A stretch of DNA of 64,000 bases from Ornithinibacillus halotolerans (lineage in GTDB: Bacteria > Bacillota > Bacilli > Bacillales > Amphibacillaceae): contig NZ_BMEY01000002.1 in the NCBI RefSeq assembly GCF_014637405.1, forward strand, positions 200,030 through 264,029. Direction: 5' to 3'. The first letter of the stretch is position 1. Each line of letters begins with the position of its first letter. The translations under genes were made by a program, and so were the position numbers. The notes beneath the pieces were generated by a model. It saw only the letters and a program-made list of their open reading frames with translations, searched no databases and was not told the DNA's origin. This document shows positions 18,441 through 27,419 of this stretch, one piece after another.

Positions 18441-21400
18441 GTGAAGATTAGACTTTTTATGGCCCTCTTGCTATTAATATCTGTTTTCCACTTTAGTCCA
18501 CTTATCGTAGGAGCAACATCGAGTGGAGAGGAAGAAACAGAGGAACCTGTGGAAGAACAGGATCAAGAGAGTGAGGAGCCAGTTGAAGCCTTAAATCAAT
18601 TGAAGGTAGCAAAAGCGGAAGACTATAGTGAATTGCAAAGTAATCTAGTAACACTTGGTTTTCTTACTGAGGACGGTGTCACTGGATCTCTTGATAATCA
18701 AACGAAAGAAGCACTAAGAAATTTCCAACAGTATTATGGATTAACAGTAACGGGCTTAGTAGATGAAGCCACTACAGCTAAAATAGATGAAATTTTAGCA
18801 AGTCCATTTCAAGATGGAAAAAGAGATTCAGAAACCATTATTCTAAAAGAATACTTAGTTATATTAGGCTATGCAACATTTGAAAATCCAACAAACTATT
18901 ACGGAAGCCAAACAGCAGCTGCTGTTAGAGCATTCCAAAGTGATGAAGGATTAGCAGTTTCTGGTATCATCGAGCCTGTTACAAAAGCTAGATTAGTAGA
19001 ATTGGCAACTGGTCCTTTACAAAAAGGGATGTATCGTGATGATGCAGTGCAATTTAAGCTTGATCTAGAGAAATTAGGCTTTATTAACTGGAAGAATATA
19101 CCGAATAATTACTTTGGGCCTTCTACAGAAAGAGCAGTAATTAAATTGCAAAAATACTACGGTATTCAGCAATCAGGTAAGGCAGATCAAGACACATTAG
19201 ATACGATTGCTGATGTGTTAGCGAGCCCATTCCAAAACGGTAAGAATCATAAAGAGACGGTGACTCTAAAAGAGCATCTGACACTTTTAGATTTTGCTAA
19301 TTTCAACAATCCAACAACATTCTTTGGTTCTCAAACAGAAGCAGCTGTAAAAGCATTCCAAAAGGACCGAGGGTTACCGGTTTCAGGAATTATTGAACCG
19401 ATTACGAAAGCTGAATTAATAGATTTAGCAACGAAACCATTGGAAAATGGGATGCGTCGTAATGATGCTATCGAGCTGAAGAAGAATCTAGAAAAATTAG
19501 GATTTGTAAATTGGAAGAATACTCCTAATAATTTCTACGGGCCTTCAACAGCAAGTGCTGTAATGGAACTTCAAAAGTATTACAGTGTTTATGGGCTAAC
19601 TCCGTCAGGTAAAGCAGATCAAAAAACGCTAGATGCAATAGCAAATGTATTAGCACAACCACTTCAAAATGGAAATAGACATGAGGATGTAGTAGTCCTT
19701 AAAGAGATTCTGACTCTATTAGACTATGCTAATTTTGAAAACCCAACAACATTCTTTGGTCCACAGACAGAGGCTGCTGTTAAAGCCTTTCAAAGAGATC
19801 AAAGTTTACCAGTTTCAGGGATTGTAGAAATTGTAACAGAACTTAGAATGTCAGAATTAGCAACTAAACCATTAGAAAATGGTATGAGACGTAATGATGC
19901 TATTGAATTTAAGGAGAATTTGGAGAAATTAGGCTTTGTTTCTTGGAAGAACACTCCAACTAACTTTTATGGTCCATCAACAGAGCAGGCTGTTATTAAA
20001 TTACAGAAATATTATGGACTTCCTCAAACTGGTAAAGGGGACGAAGCAACCATAAATAAAATGGAAGAAGTATTAGCTAGCCCTTACCAAAAAGGTAAAA
20101 GTAATGAAGGTTCTATCATCATCAAGCAGCAATTAGTCGATTTAGGATATTTAGATCTTAAAAATCCAACACCTCTATATGGATCACAAACAGAAAAAGC
20201 TGTGAAAGCCTTCCAAAGAGATTACGATTTAGTAGTATCCGGAATTGCTGAAGAAGTTACACTAACGAAACTGGATGAAGTTCTATCCAATTCCTTAAAA
20301 GTTGGCGACAAAGGTTCAGCAGTTATCGAACTAAAAGAACAGATGAACCGTCTTGGTTTTCCAATCAACAATACGACGAATACATTTGGGGTTGAAACAG
20401 AAAAAGCTGTTAATAATTTCCAAAAACATTATGGATTAATTGCTAGTGGTGTTGTCAATCCAAAAACGGTTAATAAGATTGAGTCGATATTAGCTAGTCC
20501 GTTTCAATACGGCGTTACGCATGAAGATTCCATTCAGCTTAAGAAGTATTTAGAGAAATTAGGCTATGTGAATTGGAAAAATGAACCGAATGGATATTAT
20601 GGTCGCTCAACAGAAAATGCTGTGAAACGATTCCAAGAAGATAACGGTCTTCCGGTTAGTGGTATTATTGATGAAATCACACTAGAATTGCTCGTAGAAA
20701 TGGCAAGTGTCAAAGAACTATTCCTTACCACTGAATATAATCTAACTTTACAAAAAGCTTTAGATATACAGATGAAGGTAAAACCACAGTCAGATCAATA
20801 CTATTCCGGCTATGTAAGCAATACGTATTTAAAATTGTATGATGGTGGTTCGATTACTGGTTACTCTGTTAACTTACGTAAATCTCCATATTTATTATCA
20901 AACAATATATATGGTTCTGTCGTTGGCGGAACTACATTTAAAGTTTTAGATGATAATGTAGAAGGGGATATGGTTAGTCATAGTAAGAGATGGTTTAAAA
21001 TTGAGTACCAAGGAGAAATTCTCTATGTCCATAGTTCTCTTGCTAATGCTAATATTAAGCTAGGTGAGACTACAGCAAGAGTGAATGTACGTTCTGGACA
21101 AGGAACAAGTTATCATATTTATGAAACGGTGGATAAAGGGACAGTATTTACCGTATCAAGTGTAGGGAATAACTGGCATAAAGTTAAATTGACCTACAAA
21201 TGGAGAAATGCAACTTCAGCGGATACGAAAAAATATTTAGATCCGAGAAGTTATGTAGATGATGTAAATCAAAAATATCAATTTTTAGATTTACGTTACT
21301 TTACAGGTGCACCTGCTTCTGAATTGGATAAACTTCTAGAAGGCGCAGGTAAACTAGAAGGTAAAGGCGCAGTATTTAGAGAAGCAGCAAGATTAGCAAA

Positions 21401-21818
21401 CATCAATGAAATTTATTTAGTATCCCATGCGATGTTAGAAACAGGTAGAGGAAAATCCCCTCTTTCTGATGGTAGTATTAAACATAATGGTAAATCAGTT
21501 TATAACTTCTTCGGAATCGGTGCTAACGATCATTGTGCAAAAGAGTGTGGCACACAAAGAGCGATTGAAGAAGGATGGTTTACAGTCGATGATGCGATAA
21601 TCGGTGGGGCACAGTTTGCCGGTGAGAAGTATATTCATGTCGGACAACACACCCTATATAACATGCGCTGGAATCCATTAAATATGGAAGAAAGAGGCAA
21701 AGCAGAGCATCAATATGCAACAGATATCGGTTGGGCTTATAAACAAGTATATAATTACCAACGCATCTATGAAAAAGGAAACTACAACTTAATCTTTGAT
21801 GTTCCTGTTTATAAATAA
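18441..21818 (+). CDS. Secreted N-acetylglucosaminidase (GH73) with ten wall-binding repeats and SH3 domains
   Basis: 1125 residues from GTG at 18441 behind AGGAGG. Order: signal peptide (FMALLLLISVFHFSP); acidic linker; ten ~71-residue PG_binding_1-type repeats (~70-760), alternating between a WKNxPNNYFG form and an ENPTxFFGxQT form; two SH3b-like domains (~815-905 and ~910-960, second with RVNVRSGQG); GH73 domain (~960-1120) with SHAMLETGRG carrying the probable catalytic Glu, then YNFFGIGANDHC. The catalytic region resembles the LytD-type endo-beta-N-acetylglucosaminidase, which cleaves glycan strands. It likely acts with the neighbouring amidase. Alternating repeat types show growth by duplication of two-repeat blocks. 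Confidence 0.88.
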   Translation: MKIRLFMALLLLISVFHFSPLIVGATSSGEEETEEPVEEQDQESEEPVEALNQLKVAKAEDYSELQSNLVTLGFLTEDGVTGSLDNQTKEALRNFQQYYGLTVTGLVDEATTAKIDEILASPFQDGKRDSETIILKEYLVILGYATFENPTNYYGSQTAAAVRAFQSDEGLAVSGIIEPVTKARLVELATGPLQKGMYRDDAVQFKLDLEKLGFINWKNIPNNYFGPSTERAVIKLQKYYGIQQSGKADQDTLDTIADVLASPFQNGKNHKETVTLKEHLTLLDFANFNNPTTFFGSQTEAAVKAFQKDRGLPVSGIIEPITKAELIDLATKPLENGMRRNDAIELKKNLEKLGFVNWKNTPNNFYGPSTASAVMELQKYYSVYGLTPSGKADQKTLDAIANVLAQPLQNGNRHEDVVVLKEILTLLDYANFENPTTFFGPQTEAAVKAFQRDQSLPVSGIVEIVTELRMSELATKPLENGMRRNDAIEFKENLEKLGFVSWKNTPTNFYGPSTEQAVIKLQKYYGLPQTGKGDEATINKMEEVLASPYQKGKSNEGSIIIKQQLVDLGYLDLKNPTPLYGSQTEKAVKAFQRDYDLVVSGIAEEVTLTKLDEVLSNSLKVGDKGSAVIELKEQMNRLGFPINNTTNTFGVETEKAVNNFQKHYGLIASGVVNPKTVNKIESILASPFQYGVTHEDSIQLKKYLEKLGYVNWKNEPNGYYGRSTENAVKRFQEDNGLPVSGIIDEITLELLVEMASVKELFLTTEYNLTLQKALDIQMKVKPQSDQYYSGYVSNTYLKLYDGGSITGYSVNLRKSPYLLSNNIYGSVVGGTTFKVLDDNVEGDMVSHSKRWFKIEYQGEILYVHSSLANANIKLGETTARVNVRSGQGTSYHIYETVDKGTVFTVSSVGNNWHKVKLTYKWRNATSADTKKYLDPRSYVDDVNQKYQFLDLRYFTGAPASELDKLLEGAGKLEGKGAVFREAARLANINEIYLVSHAMLETGRGKSPLSDGSIKHNGKSVYNFFGIGANDHCAKECGTQRAIEEGWFTVDDAIIGGAQFAGEKYIHVGQHTLYNMRWNPLNMEERGKAEHQYATDIGWAYKQVYNYQRIYEKGNYNLIFDVPVYK

Positions 21819-21824
21819 TCTATG

Positions 21825-21864
21825 AGTCTAGTTCTTCATTTTATTGAAGAACTAGACTTTTTTG
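21825..21864 (+). terminator. Intrinsic terminator after the glucosaminidase gene
   Basis: AGTCTAGTTCTTCA and TGAAGAACTAGACT form a perfect 14-bp stem with a 6-base loop followed by six T. Confidence 0.9.
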
Positions 21865-21908
21865 TATGAAAATGATGGATTACACTATAAAAATCGAGAA
21901 TCATTTCG

Positions 21909-21914
21909 TATAAT
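21909..21914 (+). promoter_or_regulatory. Possible -10 element of the tagO promoter
   Basis: A perfect TATAAT lies 48 bases before the tagO start. The matching -35 region (TATAAA at 21886) is weak, so this rests mainly on the -10. Confidence 0.35.
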
Positions 21915-21961
21915 ATGGTAAAATATCAATGATTATAAAAAAATGAAAATGAAGGTGCATT

Positions 21962-23041
21962 ATGACTAATGTAGCGGATTTGTTAATTGCATTTTGTATA
22001 GCAGGTCTTACGACTCTTTTTGTTACACCATTAATTAAAAAAATAGCATTTAAAGTTGGAGCAGTAGATAAACCAGATGGTAATAGAAAAATGCATGATG
22101 AGGTAAAAGCAGGTCTTGGCGGACTCGCCGTCTTTATTGGAGTTGCAGCTGGATTTATTTATCTACAACCCTTTGAACAACATATGAATGCAATTATCAT
22201 CGGGGCACTTATTATGCTTGTCACTGGGGTAGTCGACGATATCTTTAACATTAAACCGTTGTATAAATTAGCTGGTCAACTTGCAGCTGCAGGTGTAGTT
22301 GTCTCATCTGGATTAGTTATTGAAAAGTTATCCATTCCTTTTATGGGCTCGGTCTATATTGACAACTTTGGAATATTTCTAACGATCCTTTGGATTGTTG
22401 CGGCTTCCAATGCAATTAATTTAATCGATGGCCTAGATGGGTTGGCAACTGGTGTGTCGACCATTGGATTAATTAGTATATTAATTATGGGGATTATGGA
22501 TGGACGAATGATCGTCGTAGCACTTTGTATGATTTTGATTGGAAGTTGTATTGGGTTCCTATTCCATAATTTCTATCCAGCGAAAATATTTTTAGGTGAT
22601 ACAGGTGCATTGTTTTTAGGCTATTCAATCGCCATTATATCCATGTTAGGTCTCTTTAAAAATGTGGCGTTCTTTAGTTTCATCATTCCAATTATTGTCA
22701 TTGCTGTTCCTGTGTTTGATACGATTCAAGCGATGATTAGACGAATAATGAACAAGCAAGGGATTGCGACGGCTGATAGAAAACATATTCATTATCAGCT
22801 GATGGAGATGGGGTTTTCTCATCGAAATGCGGTGTTAGTCTTATATGGATTTAGTGCGTTCTTTGGTAGTATGGCGATTATATTCAATAGTATTCGATTA
22901 CTAAGTTCGTTAGTTATCTTCTTGCTTATTATATTAGCTATACAATTAATCTCTGAATTAGCTGGGATTACGTGGAATAAGCGCCAGCCATTACTAAATA
23001 GTATGCGAAAAATTAGTGTTCGAGGAAGAATACACAAATAA
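21962..23041 (+). CDS. tagO: Undecaprenyl-phosphate GlcNAc-1-phosphate transferase
   Basis: 359 residues, about eleven membrane helices. Motifs of the WecA/TagO/MraY superfamily are clear: DKPDGNRKMH (~37), VDDIFNIKP (~90), the aspartate-rich NLIDGLDGLATG (~155), FLGDTGALFLG (~213) and the cytoplasmic ADRKHIHYQL loop (~267). It transfers GlcNAc-1-phosphate from UDP-GlcNAc to undecaprenyl phosphate, the first membrane step for teichoic and teichuronic acids. It stands alone between two terminators, divergent from no gene and convergent with the LCP gene that would ligate its product to the wall. Confidence 0.92.
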   Translation: MTNVADLLIAFCIAGLTTLFVTPLIKKIAFKVGAVDKPDGNRKMHDEVKAGLGGLAVFIGVAAGFIYLQPFEQHMNAIIIGALIMLVTGVVDDIFNIKPLYKLAGQLAAAGVVVSSGLVIEKLSIPFMGSVYIDNFGIFLTILWIVAASNAINLIDGLDGLATGVSTIGLISILIMGIMDGRMIVVALCMILIGSCIGFLFHNFYPAKIFLGDTGALFLGYSIAIISMLGLFKNVAFFSFIIPIIVIAVPVFDTIQAMIRRIMNKQGIATADRKHIHYQLMEMGFSHRNAVLVLYGFSAFFGSMAIIFNSIRLLSSLVIFLLIILAIQLISELAGITWNKRQPLLNSMRKISVRGRIHK

Positions 23042-23080
23042 AAAAACTGCTAATCTCTGAATGGGATTAGCAGTTTTTTT
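23041..23080. terminator. Bidirectional terminator between tagO and an LCP gene
   Basis: An A tract, AACTGCTAATC, an 8-base loop, GATTAGCAGTT and a T tract form a symmetrical hairpin that can stop transcription from both convergent genes. Confidence 0.9.
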
Positions 23081-23099
23081 CTAGATTAATAATTTTTAA

Positions 23100-24113
23100 C
23101 TAATTAATTGCATTAACTACTTCAGCACTATCTAGTTCTAGATGGTTTTTGAGTAGGTTGATGACTTCGGCTAGTTTGATTTCATCGAGTTTCCAGTAAT
23201 ATACTTTTCCTGGTTGATAGTTGGCGCCTTCTAATGTCATCGATTCGATATCTAATCCGCCACCATTTAGTCCATAGGATACTAAGCTTTTCATTTCATC
23301 AAAGGTCATATTCGTTGTCATATTGGATCCAACTGCATCGATTACATCACCGAGCTTGAATACTGAGCCGACAGATAACGATTTCTTAATCACTGCTTTA
23401 ATGACTTCCATTTGACGTTTTCCACGTTCAATGTCATTGTCGAGCTTTCTCGTACGGGCGAATGCTAGTGCTTCTTCACCGTTTAATAATTGTTCACCAG
23501 GTAGTAGGTGAATGGAGTTCTTCTTATCATCCGAGTTCGATTCCCAGAATTCGTAAGGAACATCCACTTCAATTCCACCAATTGCCTCAACGACTTCAAT
23601 AAATGCGTGGAAGTTTACTTTCACATAATAGTCCACAGGGATATTTAGTAAGTTCTCCACCGTTTCAATAGTTGCTTGTGGGCCACCAAAGAAGTGCGCG
23701 TGGTTAATCTTATCTTCATAACCAACCTCAGGGATATACACTAATGAATCACGTGGAATGCTAACGAGTTTAATACTTTTTTCTTCTTTATTTAATGTTG
23801 CAAGAATAAGTGTATCAGACCTCGAATTCCCTTCGTTGCCACGATGATTACTTTCATCTACACCGATAATAAGAATCGAGATATTGTCCACATTTGGATC
23901 AACCATTGCTTCTCTCAGCTTAGACTTTTCTCTGCCGTCATCTTCATAGGAATTACTAATTGCTGAATCAGCTTTAATATATAAGGATGCTGCATAGCCT
24001 AAACCAGCAAATACGATTATCAACGGAATTAATATAAAATAGACACGTCTGCGTAGCTTTCTTTTTTTCTTTCTTTTAACCATTCGTGACTGTTCAGAAT
24101 GATTTTTAACCAT
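23100..24113 (-). CDS. LytR-CpsA-Psr (LCP) family wall-polymer ligase, copy 1
   Basis: 337 residues, ATG preceded by AAAGGGGAAA on the complement. A basic cytoplasmic tail (KRKKKRKLRRR), one membrane anchor (~27-48) and an extracellular LCP domain follow: SRSDTLILATL (~98), LVSIPRDSLVYIP (~117), INHAHFFGGP (~137) and FARTRKLDNDIERGKRQ (~215). The conserved arginines and aspartates of the pyrophosphate-binding pocket are present. LCP enzymes transfer undecaprenyl-linked polymers such as teichoic acid to muramic acid. It is one of four in the window and most similar to those at 31662 and 32816. Confidence 0.9.
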   Translation of the reverse strand: MVKNHSEQSRMVKRKKKRKLRRRVYFILIPLIIVFAGLGYAASLYIKADSAISNSYEDDGREKSKLREAMVDPNVDNISILIIGVDESNHRGNEGNSRSDTLILATLNKEEKSIKLVSIPRDSLVYIPEVGYEDKINHAHFFGGPQATIETVENLLNIPVDYYVKVNFHAFIEVVEAIGGIEVDVPYEFWESNSDDKKNSIHLLPGEQLLNGEEALAFARTRKLDNDIERGKRQMEVIKAVIKKSLSVGSVFKLGDVIDAVGSNMTTNMTFDEMKSLVSYGLNGGGLDIESMTLEGANYQPGKVYYWKLDEIKLAEVINLLKNHLELDSAEVVNAIN

Positions 24114-24311
24114 TTTCTGTTTCCCCTTTAATGTTTAAAATATGAACGGAAATGCAAGTTTAATTTTACTACTAAATGGGTACATTCGCATATTAAGTCT
24201 TCATGACAATGACATAGGAATGTAAACACATATAGTTATTTTAGCATAGAAATGTATGGATAACCACTAGAGTCTAAGAGTACTAGATACGAAAAAATCC
24301 CTAATAAAAAG

Positions 24312-24338
24312 TTTATAAAGTAATTATTAGTATATAAT
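24312..24338 (+). promoter_or_regulatory. Possible promoter of the O-acetyltransferase pair
   Basis: TATAAT at 24333-24338 with a weak -35 (TTTATA, 24312-24317) and a short 15-base spacer, 43 bases before the GTG start. It lies in a 267-base divergent intergenic region that otherwise shows nothing clear. Confidence 0.35.
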
Positions 24339-24380
24339 GAAAATAAAGAATTCGAATCTGTCTAAGAAGGGACTTATACT

Positions 24381-25805
24381 GTGGTATTTAGTAACTTAGT
24401 ATTTTTATTCGTATTTTTACCGATTGTACTTCTTGTTTACTATATCGTCGGTAACTCTGTTAAAAATTACGTTCTACTTCTCGCAAGTTTACTATTTTAT
24501 GCATGGGGAGAACCAAAGTATGTGTTCTTAATGCTCTTTTCCATTGCGTTAAATTATATTTTTGGATTATTAATTGATACATATCGTAAAAATCTATCCC
24601 TAAAAAAGCTATTTTTAACAATTGCGATTCTCGGGAATGTATTGATTCTCGGGATATTTAAATATGCTAACTTTTTTGTTGATAATATCAATAATATATT
24701 CCACACATCACTGGAACTAGAACCGATTCCTTTGCCAATCGGTATTTCTTTTTTTACATTCCAGGCGATGAGTTATGTCATTGATGTATACCGAAAAGAT
24801 GCAGAAGTACAGAAGAATTTATTTTCTTTATCACTATACATATCTTTATTTCCACAATTAGTGGCCGGGCCAATCGTTCGATATAATACGGTTGCAGAAC
24901 AAATTAAGAAACGAATGGTCCATTTAGATAAATTTACAGAAGGTGTGAAGCGGTTCATCGTTGGACTAGCTAAAAAGGTCATCCTAGCGAATTCATTTGG
25001 CGAAGTAGCTGATGGAATCTTCAGCACCCCAGCAGGTGAGCTAAGTGTTGCGACTGCTTGGATTGGCATTATCGCTTATTCCCTACAAATCTATTTTGAC
25101 TTCTCTGGATATAGTGATATGGCAATTGGTTTAGGGAAGATGTTTGGCTTTGATTTCTTAGAAAACTTTAATTACCCATATATCGCAAGATCGGTCTCTG
25201 AATTTTGGCGTAGATGGCATATATCATTAAGTACATGGTTTAAAGATTATGTCTATATCCCACTAGGTGGTAACCGAAAAGGACCAAATCGAACCATCAT
25301 TAATTTGCTCATTGTCTGGACGATTACCGGATTCTGGCATGGTGCGAGTTGGACGTTCATGGCGTGGGGCTTTTATTTTGGAATCTTAATTGTGCTCGAG
25401 CGAATTGGACTAGCGAAAATTTTAGCAAAACTAAGCACCCCACTACAACATGTCTACTTAATTATTATTGTAATGATTGGTTGGGTATTCTTCCGGGCAG
25501 ATAGTTTTTCCTATTCGTTTGCCTACTTAAAGACGATGTTCGGGATGAACGCTACAAGGTTTGTTGATGGACAAGCACTTATTTACGTGAATGATTACTG
25601 GATGATTTTTGCGCTCGGTATTATTTTTTCCATTCCGATCATCCCTTGGTTGAGGAAAAAGATAATATCGTTAACGAACTATGAAAAGGCCATCGTACCG
25701 GTCTTGTCTATTACGTTACCTGTTGTGTATATGATGTTAATGGTTGTTTGTATGATTCTATTAGTAAACTCAACCTATAATCCGTTTATTTATTTTAGAT
25801 TTTAA
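24381..25805 (+). CDS. MBOAT-family membrane O-acyltransferase (AlgI/DltB-like)
   Basis: 474 residues from GTG, AAGGGA upstream, with about a dozen hydrophobic helices. Diagnostic residues are present: PLPIGISFFTFQAMSY (~115), LFPQLVAGPI (~157), the FWRRWHISLSTWFKDY stretch (~275) and the catalytic His in TGFWHGASW (~315). MBOAT proteins of this kind carry acetyl groups across the membrane for O-acetylation of extracellular polymers. It is followed 15 bases later by a DHHW-family protein, the standard partner that performs the extracellular transfer. The target is presumably the polymer made from neighbouring loci. Confidence 0.88.
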   Translation: MVFSNLVFLFVFLPIVLLVYYIVGNSVKNYVLLLASLLFYAWGEPKYVFLMLFSIALNYIFGLLIDTYRKNLSLKKLFLTIAILGNVLILGIFKYANFFVDNINNIFHTSLELEPIPLPIGISFFTFQAMSYVIDVYRKDAEVQKNLFSLSLYISLFPQLVAGPIVRYNTVAEQIKKRMVHLDKFTEGVKRFIVGLAKKVILANSFGEVADGIFSTPAGELSVATAWIGIIAYSLQIYFDFSGYSDMAIGLGKMFGFDFLENFNYPYIARSVSEFWRRWHISLSTWFKDYVYIPLGGNRKGPNRTIINLLIVWTITGFWHGASWTFMAWGFYFGILIVLERIGLAKILAKLSTPLQHVYLIIIVMIGWVFFRADSFSYSFAYLKTMFGMNATRFVDGQALIYVNDYWMIFALGIIFSIPIIPWLRKKIISLTNYEKAIVPVLSITLPVVYMMLMVVCMILLVNSTYNPFIYFRF

Positions 25806-25820
25806 TGGAGTTGTTTTTGG

Positions 25821-27014
25821 ATGAATCGATTTGGAAAAATCATGCTATCTGGGCTATTTATTCTATTTCTATTTATTTTTGGTATCTATATGATCCTGAC
25901 GGAGGACCATCAAATTTCCCATATCGAAAATAGAACATTAGCTCAAACACCAGACTTATCTACCGAAAATATTATTACAGGCCAATATATGAAGGATGTC
26001 GAAACATATATTACCGATCAATTTCCTGGTAGAGATGTTTGGTTAAAAACGTACACGAATTACCAAGTGTTATCAGGTAAAACGTATGTGAATGATTACT
26101 ATATTGGGGCCGAAGATTGGATTATGCCAAAACCGAGCCAGACGTTGAAGGAAAAGGGGATTAACAGTTCGTCGGAAACTATAAATGAATTGGCGCAGTT
26201 CCTACAAGAAGAGGAAATTGAATTTTACTATTTTATGGTTCCACATAAAGTGACGTTGTTTCAATCCATTTTTCCTGATTATATAAATGAAAGTAAGTCG
26301 GAGGAGAATAAGGACTACTTTTTGTCTAAGTTAGATGAGGACATCGTTACGGTTGATATGGCAAATGTCTTTCGTGATGAATTTACAAAAGAGGAAATCG
26401 AAAGCATGTACTTTAAAACAGACCACCATTGGAATGGGAAAGGGGCATTAGAAGCTTATAAACTAATGTCTAATACATTTAAAAAGCATTCCGATTCCAT
26501 TCAAGTGAATGAAGAAAGTTTGAAGGAAACGTACTATCAAAAGGAATGTCTCTCCCCACCAACTGAATTTGTCGGCAGTTATAATCGGCAAATATATATG
26601 ACCGTGAATTCAAATGATCATGAAAAGATGTGTGTCTACTTACAAGAAGCTTTTACCGAATATAAGGTCTATGCGAATGGGGAAAAGAAGAAACCGGAGC
26701 ATATTTATTTTAATGTAAGTGCAAAGGATGAAGTATCGTACTCGGATTTATATACTCGGGATTTTAGTGAACTGACAATAATCAATCCCAATGTGAAAGC
26801 GGGCAAAATGCTAGTTATCAAAGATTCCTACGCGAATGCCTTAGTGTACCACCTTGCCCAAAACTTTCACCAAACAACTTTTTACGATGTCAGACATAAT
26901 GAAGGTGAATCGGTGAGAGATTATATTTTGGAAAATGATTTTGATTATGTAGCGGTTATATATAATAGTGAGAATTTGAGTGGGAGTATATTTGAGTTTG
27001 GTAAAAGTAATTAA
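25821..27014 (+). CDS. DHHW-family (AlgX/AlgJ-like) extracellular O-acetylation protein
   Basis: 397 residues, ATG at 25821 behind GGAG. One N-terminal membrane anchor (LFILFLFIFGIYMIL), then an SGNH-like extracellular domain with the family signature KTDHHWNGKGALEAY (~206) and a KDSYANALVYHLA segment (~335) that would carry the serine. In alginate-type systems such proteins work with an MBOAT acyltransferase to acetylate the polymer at the outer face of the membrane. Pairing with the upstream MBOAT gene supports this. It ends just before a MITE-like repeat. Confidence 0.85.
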   Translation: MNRFGKIMLSGLFILFLFIFGIYMILTEDHQISHIENRTLAQTPDLSTENIITGQYMKDVETYITDQFPGRDVWLKTYTNYQVLSGKTYVNDYYIGAEDWIMPKPSQTLKEKGINSSSETINELAQFLQEEEIEFYYFMVPHKVTLFQSIFPDYINESKSEENKDYFLSKLDEDIVTVDMANVFRDEFTKEEIESMYFKTDHHWNGKGALEAYKLMSNTFKKHSDSIQVNEESLKETYYQKECLSPPTEFVGSYNRQIYMTVNSNDHEKMCVYLQEAFTEYKVYANGEKKKPEHIYFNVSAKDEVSYSDLYTRDFSELTIINPNVKAGKMLVIKDSYANALVYHLAQNFHQTTFYDVRHNEGESVRDYILENDFDYVAVIYNSENLSGSIFEFGKSN

Positions 27015-27017
27015 TAA

Positions 27018-27416
27018 GTGACTGGGACAATTCACAATACAAAGTAGTAAAAAAAGAACAATCACTACATCAGCCCCGGAAATATACGGAGACTCCTTGA
27101 AAAAGAAGAACGCTTTTTCTACGTGCGATGTATCGCTGACGAAGCGTTCCTTGTCCTGTGGGAGGAAAGGCATCGGTGAGACCCCGTTGATGCACCTGCG
27201 TCTGCAAGTAACGCTACGAAGAAAGCTTCCTCGGTGCAAGGCAGCGAAGAAGCTTATCCAAGTAGTAGCCTGGCTCACCAGCCGCCCGCGGCGAGGTAGA
27301 CACTGCGATGGTACTGATCTGAGCAGATGTCGCCCCGGTACTGGAAGTGAAAGCGCAGTATATTTCCGGGGCGGGGTAAATGCACTAACTTAAATGTTTA
27401 GTTTGTCCCAATCTCT
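27018..27416 (+). repeat. Long interspersed MITE-like repeat, copy A
   Basis: The 405-base gap between the DHHW and SpoIID-like genes is filled by this element. Outer ends carry GACTGGGACAA and the inverted TTGTCCCAATC. Inside, CCCCGGAAATATAC (27074-27087) pairs exactly with GTATATTTCCGGGG (27358-27371). The GC-rich core shares long stretches with copies at 31308, 43803 and 53382. Short open frames inside it are not genes. Same orientation as the copy at 31308. Confidence 0.75.
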
Positions 27417-27419
27417 AAT

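Noticed and set aside
26841-27278. 145-codon frame across the end of the DHHW gene and copy A
   Set aside because: Antisense to a well-supported gene and then runs in the repeat; no start signal.
27097-27393. 98-codon open frame within copy A of the interspersed repeat
   Set aside because: It lies in the conserved repeat, has no ribosome binding site, and equivalent frames in the other copies (31275-31463, 43726-44031, 53343-53582) are in different contexts. Explained by the GC-rich repeat.
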